Shown here piece after piece: positions 8,149-15,470 of a stretch of DNA of 57,351 nt. The DNA comes from Pseudobdellovibrionaceae bacterium. Lineage in GTDB: Bacteria > Bdellovibrionota > Bdellovibrionia > Bdellovibrionales > Bdellovibrionaceae. Position 1 is the first letter of the stretch. The number at the start of each line of letters is the position of its first letter. The stretch lies in the NCBI GenBank assembly GCA_021731025.1, contig JAKFYD010000014.1:1-57351 (forward strand), read 5' to 3'. The position numbers and the translations under genes were made by a program. Below the pieces are notes generated by a model, which was given only the letters and a program-made list of their open reading frames with translations, searched no databases and was not told the origin of the DNA.

Positions 8149-8901
8149 ATGGCTAAAGGGGCTAAAAGATCTCGTTACAAAAATGAGGCATTTTTAAAAA
8201 CACTGGGTAAACACTGCCGGAAACTGCGGGTGCAGCGAGGCTATTCAATTGATCGATTAGCTAAGGAATCTAACCAATTATCTCCATCCAGTATTGACCG
8301 ACTCGAGCGGGGATTAGCAGATTCCCAGATATTGGTTCTGCTTCGTTATGCTGAAGTTTTAGGCTTAACTTTATTAGACCTCTTTGCCTTTTTAAAAGAA
8401 GCTCCGCAATTCCAAAAGGACAGCCGGATCCTTCCTTATGAGGAAGGAACAAAGGCGCCTATGGGCTTTGTTCCCGTTTTTTCTTTGAAGGTCGCTGCAG
8501 GAAAATTTTCGGAAAGCAGTGAAACTGAAGTTACTCCCCTCGGATGGATTGATGCATCCATCAAAGGAAGCACCAAAGATTACTTTGCCTGCTTTGTAAA
8601 CGGAGATTCGATGTCACCCCGAATAGAGAATGGCTCTTTGTGCCTTTTCAAAAAATATCAGGGAGGATCGCGCCAGGGAAAGATATTTTTAATACAAGCT
8701 CGCGGGTTAAATGACACAGAGACCGGCGAATCTTTCGTCGTTAAAAAATATATGCGTCAAACACCAGCTCGCGCTGAAAATGCGGATCAACCCGCAGTTA
8801 TTCATTTGATTTCAGAAAACTCACGATTTTCCCCAATTGTTTTAGTGGGATTATCCGACGAAGAGGTCCAAGCCATCGCGGAATTCATTCGCGTTTTATA
8901 G
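8149..8901 (+). CDS. XRE-family regulator with S24/LexA-like peptidase domain
   Basis: An N-terminal helix-turn-helix (about 18-75, 'LRVQRGYSIDRLAKES') is joined to a C-terminal LexA/CI-type domain (about 100-250). The latter shows a possible Ala-Gly self-cleavage site in 'KVAAGKF', the Ser of 'NGDSMSP' and a candidate general-base Lys in 'SFVVKKYMR'. This is the architecture of phage CI-like, DNA-damage-cleavable repressors, but no phage genes are near. A GTG immediately precedes the ATG at 8149; there is no clear ribosome site, so the message may be leaderless or start nearby. Confidence 0.85.
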   Translation: MAKGAKRSRYKNEAFLKTLGKHCRKLRVQRGYSIDRLAKESNQLSPSSIDRLERGLADSQILVLLRYAEVLGLTLLDLFAFLKEAPQFQKDSRILPYEEGTKAPMGFVPVFSLKVAAGKFSESSETEVTPLGWIDASIKGSTKDYFACFVNGDSMSPRIENGSLCLFKKYQGGSRQGKIFLIQARGLNDTETGESFVVKKYMRQTPARAENADQPAVIHLISENSRFSPIVLVGLSDEEVQAIAEFIRVL

Positions 8902-8923
8902 AATGTTTCTTTAAAATGATCCG

Positions 8924-9385
8924 ATGAATTCTTATAGGAAAAAAACAAATCATCCTGCAGCCACGTGGATTCGTTTAACCATTTATATTGTGTTGCTGCT
9001 GATCGTCGGTGCTTCCATGCGTCTGGTTGTCTCTAGGGATGGTCGCGAATTTCTGGGTAATATGTTTGGTTCGAGTGAGCCCCAGGTAAAGTTGGATGCT
9101 CAGAAAATGAATTGGTGTCCCTTAGCAGTGAATAAAATCACAGTCATCAGTAACAAAAGAGAGATCAGCAACACCGATGAACTTTATAAAGTGTGCGAAA
9201 CCGAAAGTGAACCCTATGAACTAAAGGATTTAGAAAAAGTAAGCTTTCAGCCTTTTTTATCGGCATTTTCGGGTGATACAGAGCAGGTGACTTTAGAAAA
9301 AGGATCGACTCCGGGCTTTTTTCGTATAGGTGATTTGCCGTTCCGGTCCTCATCGTTGGAAAAAGAAGTTTCTAAGTACCGGTAA
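8924..9385 (+). CDS. Small membrane-anchored protein of unknown function
   Basis: The 153-residue protein has one membrane segment at about 16-38 and a periplasmic domain of about 115 residues with two cysteines (in NWCPL and KVCE). No family is recognised. It follows the S24 regulator by 22 bases and could share its transcript. Confidence 0.65.
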   Translation: MNSYRKKTNHPAATWIRLTIYIVLLLIVGASMRLVVSRDGREFLGNMFGSSEPQVKLDAQKMNWCPLAVNKITVISNKREISNTDELYKVCETESEPYELKDLEKVSFQPFLSAFSGDTEQVTLEKGSTPGFFRIGDLPFRSSSLEKEVSKYR

Positions 9386-9419
9386 TCGCGGGAAAATAAA
9401 AAATTTACTATAGGGAATC

Positions 9420-9448
9420 TTGACTTTAATGAGGTCACACCCTATTTT
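9420..9448 (+). promoter_or_regulatory. Sigma-70-type promoter of tRNA-Asn
   Basis: A TTGACT -35 box (9420-9425), a 17-bp spacer and a TATTTT -10 box (9443-9448) end 13 bases before the tRNA. Confidence 0.7.
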
Positions 9449-9461
9449 GGCCTTTCTGCGT

Positions 9462-9536
9462 TCAGGAGTAGCTCAGTGGTAGAGCAAGCGGCTGTTAACC
9501 GCTTGGTCGGGGGTTCGAATCCCTCCTCCTGAGCCA
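9462..9536 (+). tRNA. tRNA-Asn (anticodon GTT)
   Basis: The cloverleaf is complete: acceptor strands 9462-9468 and 9526-9532 pair, the anticodon loop is 9492-9498 with GTT at 9494-9496, the T-loop TTCGAAT is at 9514-9520, and CCA is encoded at 9534-9536. Its 3' end is repeated at 20172-20184, marking it as an island integration site. Confidence 0.96.
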
Positions 9537-9541
9537 ATTTT
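9529..9541 (+). repeat. Left att repeat in the tRNA-Asn 3' end
   Basis: The 13-bp sequence CTGAGCCAATTTT covers the end of the tRNA, CCA and four following bases. An identical copy is at 20172-20184. Confidence 0.7.
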
Positions 9542-9674
9542 TTATCTATCAACCCAAATTATTGGGTAAGCAAAAAAACAAACGTAATAACAAACAGTTA
9601 CCCGAGAGAGGGTTTCTAAGTTCACTTTTCCAATATCACAGTAAATCACTCGAAATAACCACATTTGCAGTAAT

Positions 9675-9716
9675 TTTGTAGTTTTTGAAAACTACAGATT
9701 TTTGAAAAACTACAAA
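9675..9716. repeat. Cluster of inverted and direct GTAGTTTT/AAAACTAC motifs
   Basis: GTAGTTTT at 9678-9685 and AAAACTAC at 9688-9695 form a tight hairpin. A further AAAACTAC copy lies at 9706-9713, so that 9675-9686 and 9705-9716 also form perfect 12-bp inverted arms. It sits at the left end of the island about 80 bases before the first gene and could be a recombinase or regulator binding site. Confidence 0.5.
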
Positions 9717-9766
9717 CTGTAAAAATGACGACAGAAACACAAAGCATGGTCCTTGGTCGAATGGAG

Positions 9767-9788
9767 TTCTAATCGCCTTCGGGTTAGA
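9767..9788 (+). promoter_or_regulatory. Hairpin with UUCG tetraloop before the LRAT-like gene
   Basis: TTCTAA pairs with TTAGAA, and an inner CC-TTCG-GG tetraloop is closed by two G-C pairs with a small bulge. It ends 8 bases before the ATG at 9797, so it could affect translation. Confidence 0.4.
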
Positions 9789-9796
9789 ATGAAAAC

Positions 9797-10180
9797 ATGA
9801 ATTACAAGATCGGTACGATTCTCAGAAGAAAACTGCTTAACTCGCCGGTTGGGTGGCATTATGGGGCCATCGTTGGTTACGAGTACGGTATTCCGATTGT
9901 TTTTGAAAACACAAAAGGCGCAAAAGAACAGGTTGTATGGTTCAACGATTTTGCTCAAGGGCAGGAAGTTCATGCTGAAGAAAGTCCGACTGATCCACCC
10001 CAAGTTGTCGTTCAACGAGCCAGAGAGGCGTTGAGGTCTCCGCAGAAATGGGATCTATTCTCCAACTGTGAACACTCATGTCGAAAAATAACTCAGGGCA
10101 AAGCGGAGAGCCATCAGCTCCAATCATTTTTCGTTATTACGGGCTTGGTTTCAATTCTAGTTTGGGCAAGCAAAAGTTGA
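9797..10180 (+). CDS. LRAT/NlpC-P60-like protein with C-terminal membrane segment
   Basis: The 127-residue protein carries the two signatures of the LRAT branch of the NlpC/P60 papain-like fold: 'WHYGAIVG' with His21, and 'NCEHS' with the nucleophile candidate Cys91. Eukaryotic LRAT enzymes are acyltransferases or phospholipases; bacterial members are poorly characterised. The last about 20 residues (FFVITGLVSILVWA) form one membrane helix, so it is probably a tail-anchored enzyme acting at the membrane. It is the first gene of the island. The start ATG lies close to a stable hairpin. Confidence 0.75.
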   Translation: MNYKIGTILRRKLLNSPVGWHYGAIVGYEYGIPIVFENTKGAKEQVVWFNDFAQGQEVHAEESPTDPPQVVVQRAREALRSPQKWDLFSNCEHSCRKITQGKAESHQLQSFFVITGLVSILVWASKS

Positions 10181-10353
10181 GTAATCGGCGCAAGCGACAA
10201 GAAATTTTCCGAGTTCTATCAAAAGCCTTCGATGCATTTGAAAAAATGACGGGAATTAAATTTCCAAAGAAGGGTTTAGACAGCTTAGTCAGGAGACTGT
10301 CTGAAAAACAAAATCCCCAGAAAAAACAAGACGAAGAGAAACCAAAAAAATAA
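10177..10353 (+). CDS. Small basic protein coupled to the LRAT-like gene
   Basis: A TTG at 10177 overlaps the LRAT-like stop by 4 bases and opens a 58-codon frame. The product is very basic, with a helical part (VLSKAFDAFEKMTGIKF) and a Lys/Glu-rich tail. The same frame could start at the ATG 10078 inside the LRAT-like gene (91 codons), which is less likely given the deep overlap. No family is recognised; it may not be a gene. Confidence 0.4.
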   Translation: MSNRRKRQEIFRVLSKAFDAFEKMTGIKFPKKGLDSLVRRLSEKQNPQKKQDEEKPKK

Positions 10354-10496
10354 AAGCCAAGAACGGTGAAATTACCACACGTTTGTCCCAGGACTTGACC
10401 AATCAATGGTCCAAATGGCTCCACATTTACATCAAGCTAATCAGAGGAAATCTCTGCTGTTACCATAGTAGTTGCAAACACTTGGAGCCTAACAGC

Positions 10497-13400
10497 ATGA
10501 GTAAAAAACTACCGGACCACATTGATGGCCTTGTTCAATATCTTTCGTCGCCTGATGAAAAGGCCAACGAAGATTTAATTCTGAAGTATTTCCGGAAAAT
10601 TTTTGGCAATGAGTTTACCAGACAAGAAGAAGCCGACAGAAGTGACGGATACCTGCCGGGACATTTTGTTTTGGAATTGAAGGGAAAAACTAACGACTGG
10701 TTGGCTGGTTTATTTCAGGGAATTGCATATCGTAAAAATTTGGATTTTAGCGCAGTTGTTGTAGCAGCAAAAGGCTTCCTTGCTTTGTGGTCATTGGATG
10801 ATCTTGGAGAAAATTTACTTGAAGAGATTATGAATGAAAAGGGTGCTCCAAGTTCGATCGGCAAAAAATTAGGTCAAAAATATAAAGATCGGAAAATCCA
10901 TTTTCTCAAAAAAGCTGCATATCAGTTTCCCTCAGAATACCTCGGTGGATTGCTGCAAAAAGATACCCAGATCATAACTAAAGAAATTGCTTCATTCGAG
11001 AAAACGATTTGGCAGAAAAAGAAAGTTCGACACAAAATAACAACCAAAAACTTTACAACTATCTTGAAACAGATGACCGAGTTCTTTGATCAAGAAAATA
11101 AGCTGGCTGCTGCAAGAGCATTTTATAGCATGGTTTATGGATGGGACTCTTCTGCCGTTGTTGAAATTAGCACGAAGTCGGCAACCCAAGCCACCGTCGG
11201 TGGAGAGTATGTCCAAAACCTAATTCCTGGCCAAAGACTAAAGTTCAAAGAATTTGTTGAGAGTCACTATATTCATGTGAGTGAAAACGAAAGCATAGAC
11301 GACTATTTCGCACAATATGACAAAGCCCTGGACGCTGTGGACAAGAGCTTTAGAAAGAAAAATGGAATTTTTTTTACCGATTTATTTCTTTCAAAATTTG
11401 TTATGTGGGTTACAAAAAAAGAAGTCCCAAACCTCGGAAAAGATTATCTCGTCATCGACCCAGCCTGTGGGAGTGGCAACCTTGTTACAAACTGGCGTTC
11501 TCCCCTTCAGCTTCGACACAAGGTTGTAAGCGAAATTGAGCCTGAATTACTGTTTGCTGTTGAACAACGCATGAAGGGGGACAGTTGGCATAATGGCAAG
11601 TTTACAGTTATTCCAAAAGTTTCCGACGGTATCGGCCTCAATTTCATCGACAAAAGTGCTTCAGAATACTTAGCAACAATAGCCCAATACCTGAAAGCGA
11701 AAGGGCAGAAAGCTGACAAGCCCTTAGCAATTTTGTGCAACCCACCTTATAAAAATGATGATGAAGAAGAAGCCGAAAAACTTGGTTACGATATACATCC
11801 AACCATCGTCGATTTGATTGGAAAAGATGCCGCTGGAGAACGAACAAACTGTTTCTTAGCGCAAATGAAACTTATTGCCGAATCTGCCGTAGAGAGCGGG
11901 CTTCCTGGTCAAACAATGCTTCTTCTTTTCACTGGGATTCCTTGGCTCACAAGCAGACCAGTTCACCAAAGACTGCGATCTGAGGTCCTAAAGTCATTCG
12001 TTGATCTAGGTGGAGTGATGGTAAACAGTCAGGAATTTTTTGACGTACCAGGAAAGTTTCCGATCGCCTTCACAATGTGGCGTTTGAAAAACGACAACGA
12101 AGTGCTCGACCCAGAGCGACCAATCACTTTGACCGACCTTACCTGGATGAAGCGAGACGATCTGGTCTCTATTAACTGGGATGATGAAAAAGAAACTGAT
12201 AGTGGCTGCGAAAAAATAATCAAAAATAAAAATGCTCAATCGGTTCTAATTGGTCAAAAGTATGAAAATATACGCGAATGGTCCGGAAAAACACGAATTG
12301 ATTTTCAACGAGAAAAGACAAAAGATGACAAGAAGCTAGGAGCTCAATTTGTCTGCGGCTTGCCTAAAGGCGATTCCCGTCACGGCAGAAAAAAAACACT
12401 AGGCCATGCAGATGGATCTTATGTCGGTTTTATGGACGACCTCACTCCTTGCAGAATTCGTAAAGGCTCTCTAAACAGACCGTGGTTTCGATTAAATACG
12501 CAATTTATGGAATACCAAAAAACGCGCCTGTTTTCTGGCCCTCCTGACAATCGTGGCTTTGAAGCATCGGACGCAGACTCAGCCAAAAAACTATTTTTTT
12601 GGTACGCATTGGGTCGAACATTCAAACACACCCGTTATCCAATGTGGGCAAATAATTTTGAGATGTGGGGCCTTTCAGGAAGTAGTCCTACAAGTACGGC
12701 AGTGGACTATTCACTCGCTATCTCGTATGCAGAAAACGAGTGCATAGAGGTAACGTTCCCATCTGGAAATCCGAAAGCAGACTCGATAGAAATTAGTCTT
12801 CCAAATCCGATGAGTGGTGTAGAACAAGATTCATTTTGGAATCAGGAGCTTCGTCAGTTAATTTCACCGTCAGCGAACAAAACGGTAAAAGACCTTATTG
12901 AGAGTGTTGATAAGGTCTTTGAAGTTTGGAAAAAATTTATAAAAAGCAACGGACAGGTTTTTCCTGCATACAAACAACAGTATCTCTTTAAGGATAGCAT
13001 TTTGGAAAATGGCGCAGGACTTGTCCAAATTCGAGACTATGCTGCAAATACAAGTAATCAGAAAATAAATGATGCTTTAGCAGATTTAGATCAAAAATTG
13101 AAAAAGGCAAAGGAAGGGTTCTTTTCCTACGTTTCTGAGGATCTCAAGTATTTCAGCCTAGACAAGTCTGCTCGACAAGCTAAGGTTATTGCTACTAAGC
13201 CAGCTACTAACGAAAAAAAGGGATTTGATCACATAATTGATTTAAGGCTGGCCTTGGCTTGTAAAATTGTTGATGAAATGAACGGAACAAAGGAATTCAG
13301 TCGAGTGAAGTTTGCGAAGGCATTTTATTTGACCGATGTTGTCTCGGGAGTTGACTTGAAAACTGAATATATAAGAGAGGCCGCCGGGCCGCTCGATCAA

Positions 13401-13892
13401 AGATCCCTATACAACGAAAAAATCGGCATTGAGCCATTAGCGGCAAAACATGGCTACTTTGAAACCGAAAAAAAGAAGGGTAAGGAGTTCGATTTTATTC
13501 AGTACACGACGGGTCCAAAACTGAGCAATGGAGCTGCTTCATTTGAAAAATTATTTGGTAAGGACGTTAAGAAAATTGAAAGCGTTATTAATCTTACCTC
13601 TCCAATGACAAGAGACCAAATTGAAATCGTTGCAACACTATATGCCTGTTGGAACGATTTTCTGATAGCAAATAGAAAACCAACAGATCAGGAACTGATT
13701 AAAGAATTCAAAGAGAAATGGCATCCTGAAAAGACCAAAAAATTCAAAGCTGAAAAAAATAAGAAGCCACGATTTACCGAAAAACAACTTGTTGATGCGA
13801 TTGCATGGATGAAAGCCAAGGGGCTTGTTCCGATTGGATCAGGAAAGAAAACTAAAGCGAAACCCTCCAAAGATGAAGTGATCCCTTTTTAG
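10497..13892 (+). CDS. N6-adenine DNA methyltransferase, restriction-modification type, with nuclease-like N-terminus
   Basis: The protein has 1131 residues from the ATG at 10497, which has GGAG 9 bases upstream; the frame is open further to 10383 but without such support. Methyltransferase motif I (DPACGSGNL) begins at residue 321 and motif IV (NPPY) at 415, the order of gamma-class N6-adenine enzymes such as COG1002/type IIG proteins. Near the N-terminus Asp50, Glu60 and Lys62 (in LELKGK) fit a PD-(D/E)XK nuclease core, so this may be a combined restriction-modification enzyme. The C-terminal half probably holds the target-recognition region. The next gene starts one base after its stop. 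Confidence 0.85.
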   Translation: MSKKLPDHIDGLVQYLSSPDEKANEDLILKYFRKIFGNEFTRQEEADRSDGYLPGHFVLELKGKTNDWLAGLFQGIAYRKNLDFSAVVVAAKGFLALWSLDDLGENLLEEIMNEKGAPSSIGKKLGQKYKDRKIHFLKKAAYQFPSEYLGGLLQKDTQIITKEIASFEKTIWQKKKVRHKITTKNFTTILKQMTEFFDQENKLAAARAFYSMVYGWDSSAVVEISTKSATQATVGGEYVQNLIPGQRLKFKEFVESHYIHVSENESIDDYFAQYDKALDAVDKSFRKKNGIFFTDLFLSKFVMWVTKKEVPNLGKDYLVIDPACGSGNLVTNWRSPLQLRHKVVSEIEPELLFAVEQRMKGDSWHNGKFTVIPKVSDGIGLNFIDKSASEYLATIAQYLKAKGQKADKPLAILCNPPYKNDDEEEAEKLGYDIHPTIVDLIGKDAAGERTNCFLAQMKLIAESAVESGLPGQTMLLLFTGIPWLTSRPVHQRLRSEVLKSFVDLGGVMVNSQEFFDVPGKFPIAFTMWRLKNDNEVLDPERPITLTDLTWMKRDDLVSINWDDEKETDSGCEKIIKNKNAQSVLIGQKYENIREWSGKTRIDFQREKTKDDKKLGAQFVCGLPKGDSRHGRKKTLGHADGSYVGFMDDLTPCRIRKGSLNRPWFRLNTQFMEYQKTRLFSGPPDNRGFEASDADSAKKLFFWYALGRTFKHTRYPMWANNFEMWGLSGSSPTSTAVDYSLAISYAENECIEVTFPSGNPKADSIEISLPNPMSGVEQDSFWNQELRQLISPSANKTVKDLIESVDKVFEVWKKFIKSNGQVFPAYKQQYLFKDSILENGAGLVQIRDYAANTSNQKINDALADLDQKLKKAKEGFFSYVSEDLKYFSLDKSARQAKVIATKPATNEKKGFDHIIDLRLALACKIVDEMNGTKEFSRVKFAKAFYLTDVVSGVDLKTEYIREAAGPLDQRSLYNEKIGIEPLAAKHGYFETEKKKGKEFDFIQYTTGPKLSNGAASFEKLFGKDVKKIESVINLTSPMTRDQIEIVATLYACWNDFLIANRKPTDQELIKEFKEKWHPEKTKKFKAEKNKKPRFTEKQLVDAIAWMKAKGLVPIGSGKKTKAKPSKDEVIPF

Positions 13893-13893
13893 A

Positions 13894-14427
13894 ATGAAGT
13901 TAGTTGCGGGTAAGGTAAACAGATCATTTCTCGAAAGCTATTTAGAGAACGCAAAAAATCACATTGATGATATTGTGGAGGTTAAGATCGCAGTCGCCTA
14001 TGCTGATGGCGATCCAAAACTCTTGTCTTGGTGTCTCGAATCAAAATTGAAAACGACCTTCTACTGCCGCTTCGATCACACAATTCCTGCAAATCCAAGA
14101 ATACTTGAGAAATTTCTGAAGCTGCGCTCGCCACTGTACGTTTGCAAACTTGTTCCTGAACTATTTCATCCGAAAGTAATCTGGTGGGTAGGATACGGAG
14201 TGTATATTGGTTCAGCGAATCTGACTGACAATGGTTGGTTGCACAACATTGAGTGTGGCGTATTCTTTACCGAATCTGAGTTAATCACAAATGGAATGGG
14301 CACCGAGCTTCAGGGGTTTTTCACAACAGTTGATGAAAATGCAGTTAATCTTAGACAAGAAATTATTGACCAAATAGCTGAATTTGAGAAGCATAAAAAG
14401 ATGATAGATGCTGAGTTTGCGGGATGA
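13894..14427 (+). CDS. PLD-like nuclease, short
   Basis: The 177-residue protein has one phospholipase D-like motif: His92-x-Lys94, then GSANLT at 106-111 and Asn118-x-Glu120, as in restriction nucleases of the NgoFVII/BfiI type. Such enzymes act as dimers with one active site. It starts one base after the methyltransferase stop and overlaps the next gene by 4 bases (ATGA). Related PLD-like proteins continue with a C-terminal region that here is found at the start of the next frame, so this gene may be frameshifted. Confidence 0.7.
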   Translation: MKLVAGKVNRSFLESYLENAKNHIDDIVEVKIAVAYADGDPKLLSWCLESKLKTTFYCRFDHTIPANPRILEKFLKLRSPLYVCKLVPELFHPKVIWWVGYGVYIGSANLTDNGWLHNIECGVFFTESELITNGMGTELQGFFTTVDENAVNLRQEIIDQIAEFEKHKKMIDAEFAG

Positions 14428-15470
14428 TTGCAGAATTCAAAAAGAAACGTTTAGTGCCGCCCAATTCGTCGCTGATTCGACAAGACGAGCGCACCCGAGC
14501 CGACAAAGACCGTACCAAATTTCTGAAGGAATGGAACCAGACGTTGCAATACCTTAGAGATATCGCACATCGAGTTTCATCTGATCAATATCGACCAAAC
14601 GGGGTAAATCCGGATGTCCCTATTGGTGTTCAGCTTGAAATAAAATCAACGGATATGCCAACGGAAGCAGAACTTGCCCCAGTAATCGAAGGTAAACCTG
14701 ATCTTGGCCAAATTTCAGTGATTGAACTTCAGAAACTTGTTACCGCACCTAGAATGCAAACATTGATTTTCAAATTCGCCACTAACCTGCTTCCGCAGAT
14801 TGAAGATGAACAAAAGTGGAAAGGCGGCAAGCATCAACTATTTGCTGATATGGTTGCCATTGTTGACCGCGTTTTAAAGTCAGATAAAATTCGAATCAGT
14901 CCAAAAGTTAAAAATGATGGTCCAGATCAAAGAAATTTGTATTTAAGGCTGAATATGGATCGAATAGTAAAACACGTAGCCAAAGGAATCATAAATCAAA
15001 ACGCTACTGGATATGAAATAATTTACAATACAAATGAGCCAATTCGCTATACCCGCGACGCAGGGGTTTGGTTTACTAGCAAACCACATTTTCCAGGTAA
15101 AAAAAGTCATATAAATTTTTGCGTCTTTGATTCCACATCGGAAGAACAAGCATCACGTCTTTTAGACAAACTTGAGTACGTGGAAGCATGGGTTAAAAAT
15201 GATCACATTGGTTTCGAGATTTCTTATTTGCATGTCGGAGCAATCAAAAATTATCTTCCTGATTTTCTAATTAGATTTAAAGGTGGAAAACATCTAATTC
15301 TAGAGATCAAGGGCGTAGAAACAGAGCAAGATCGAGAAAAATGGGCCTATTTGGATGAGTGGTGTAAGGCAGTTACGTCGACTAAGAGATATGGAACTTG
15401 GGTTTACGATGTAGCAAAAGATCCAAATACGATTGAGGATGTTCTACATAAGCACGGGAAATCCAGTTAA
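14424..15470 (+). CDS. Restriction nuclease C-terminal part (BPTD_3080/type III-like), helicase missing
   Basis: The 348-residue protein has two parts. Residues 1-70 ('FLKEWNQTLQYLRDIAHRV') resemble the C-terminal end of PLD-like proteins. From about residue 75 it resembles the C-terminal half of type III-like restriction helicase-nucleases of the BPTD_3080 kind, including 'VWFTSKPHF', 'AWVKNDHIGFEI' and a PD-(D/E)XK core with Asp280, Glu294 and Lys296 ('LPDFLIRF', 'LEIKG'). None of the Walker A or DEAD/H helicase motifs is present. It looks like a deletion chimera, or less likely a stand-alone nuclease. The family comparison is from memory. Confidence 0.65.
   Translation: MIAEFKKKRLVPPNSSLIRQDERTRADKDRTKFLKEWNQTLQYLRDIAHRVSSDQYRPNGVNPDVPIGVQLEIKSTDMPTEAELAPVIEGKPDLGQISVIELQKLVTAPRMQTLIFKFATNLLPQIEDEQKWKGGKHQLFADMVAIVDRVLKSDKIRISPKVKNDGPDQRNLYLRLNMDRIVKHVAKGIINQNATGYEIIYNTNEPIRYTRDAGVWFTSKPHFPGKKSHINFCVFDSTSEEQASRLLDKLEYVEAWVKNDHIGFEISYLHVGAIKNYLPDFLIRFKGGKHLILEIKGVETEQDREKWAYLDEWCKAVTSTKRYGTWVYDVAKDPNTIEDVLHKHGKSS

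Noticed and set aside
8074-8901. Prophage remnant
   Set aside because: The S24 repressor alone resembles phage CI; no structural, replication or lysis genes are around it.
10383-10496. Longer N-terminus of the methyltransferase from 10383
   Set aside because: The ATG at 10497 has a good GGAG site and begins a sensible domain, while the upstream part has no ribosome site and no domain-like sequence.
13894-14427. Phospholipase acting on lipids
   Set aside because: The single His-x-Lys with GSANLT and Asn-x-Glu, and the place in a restriction operon, fit a nuclease better.
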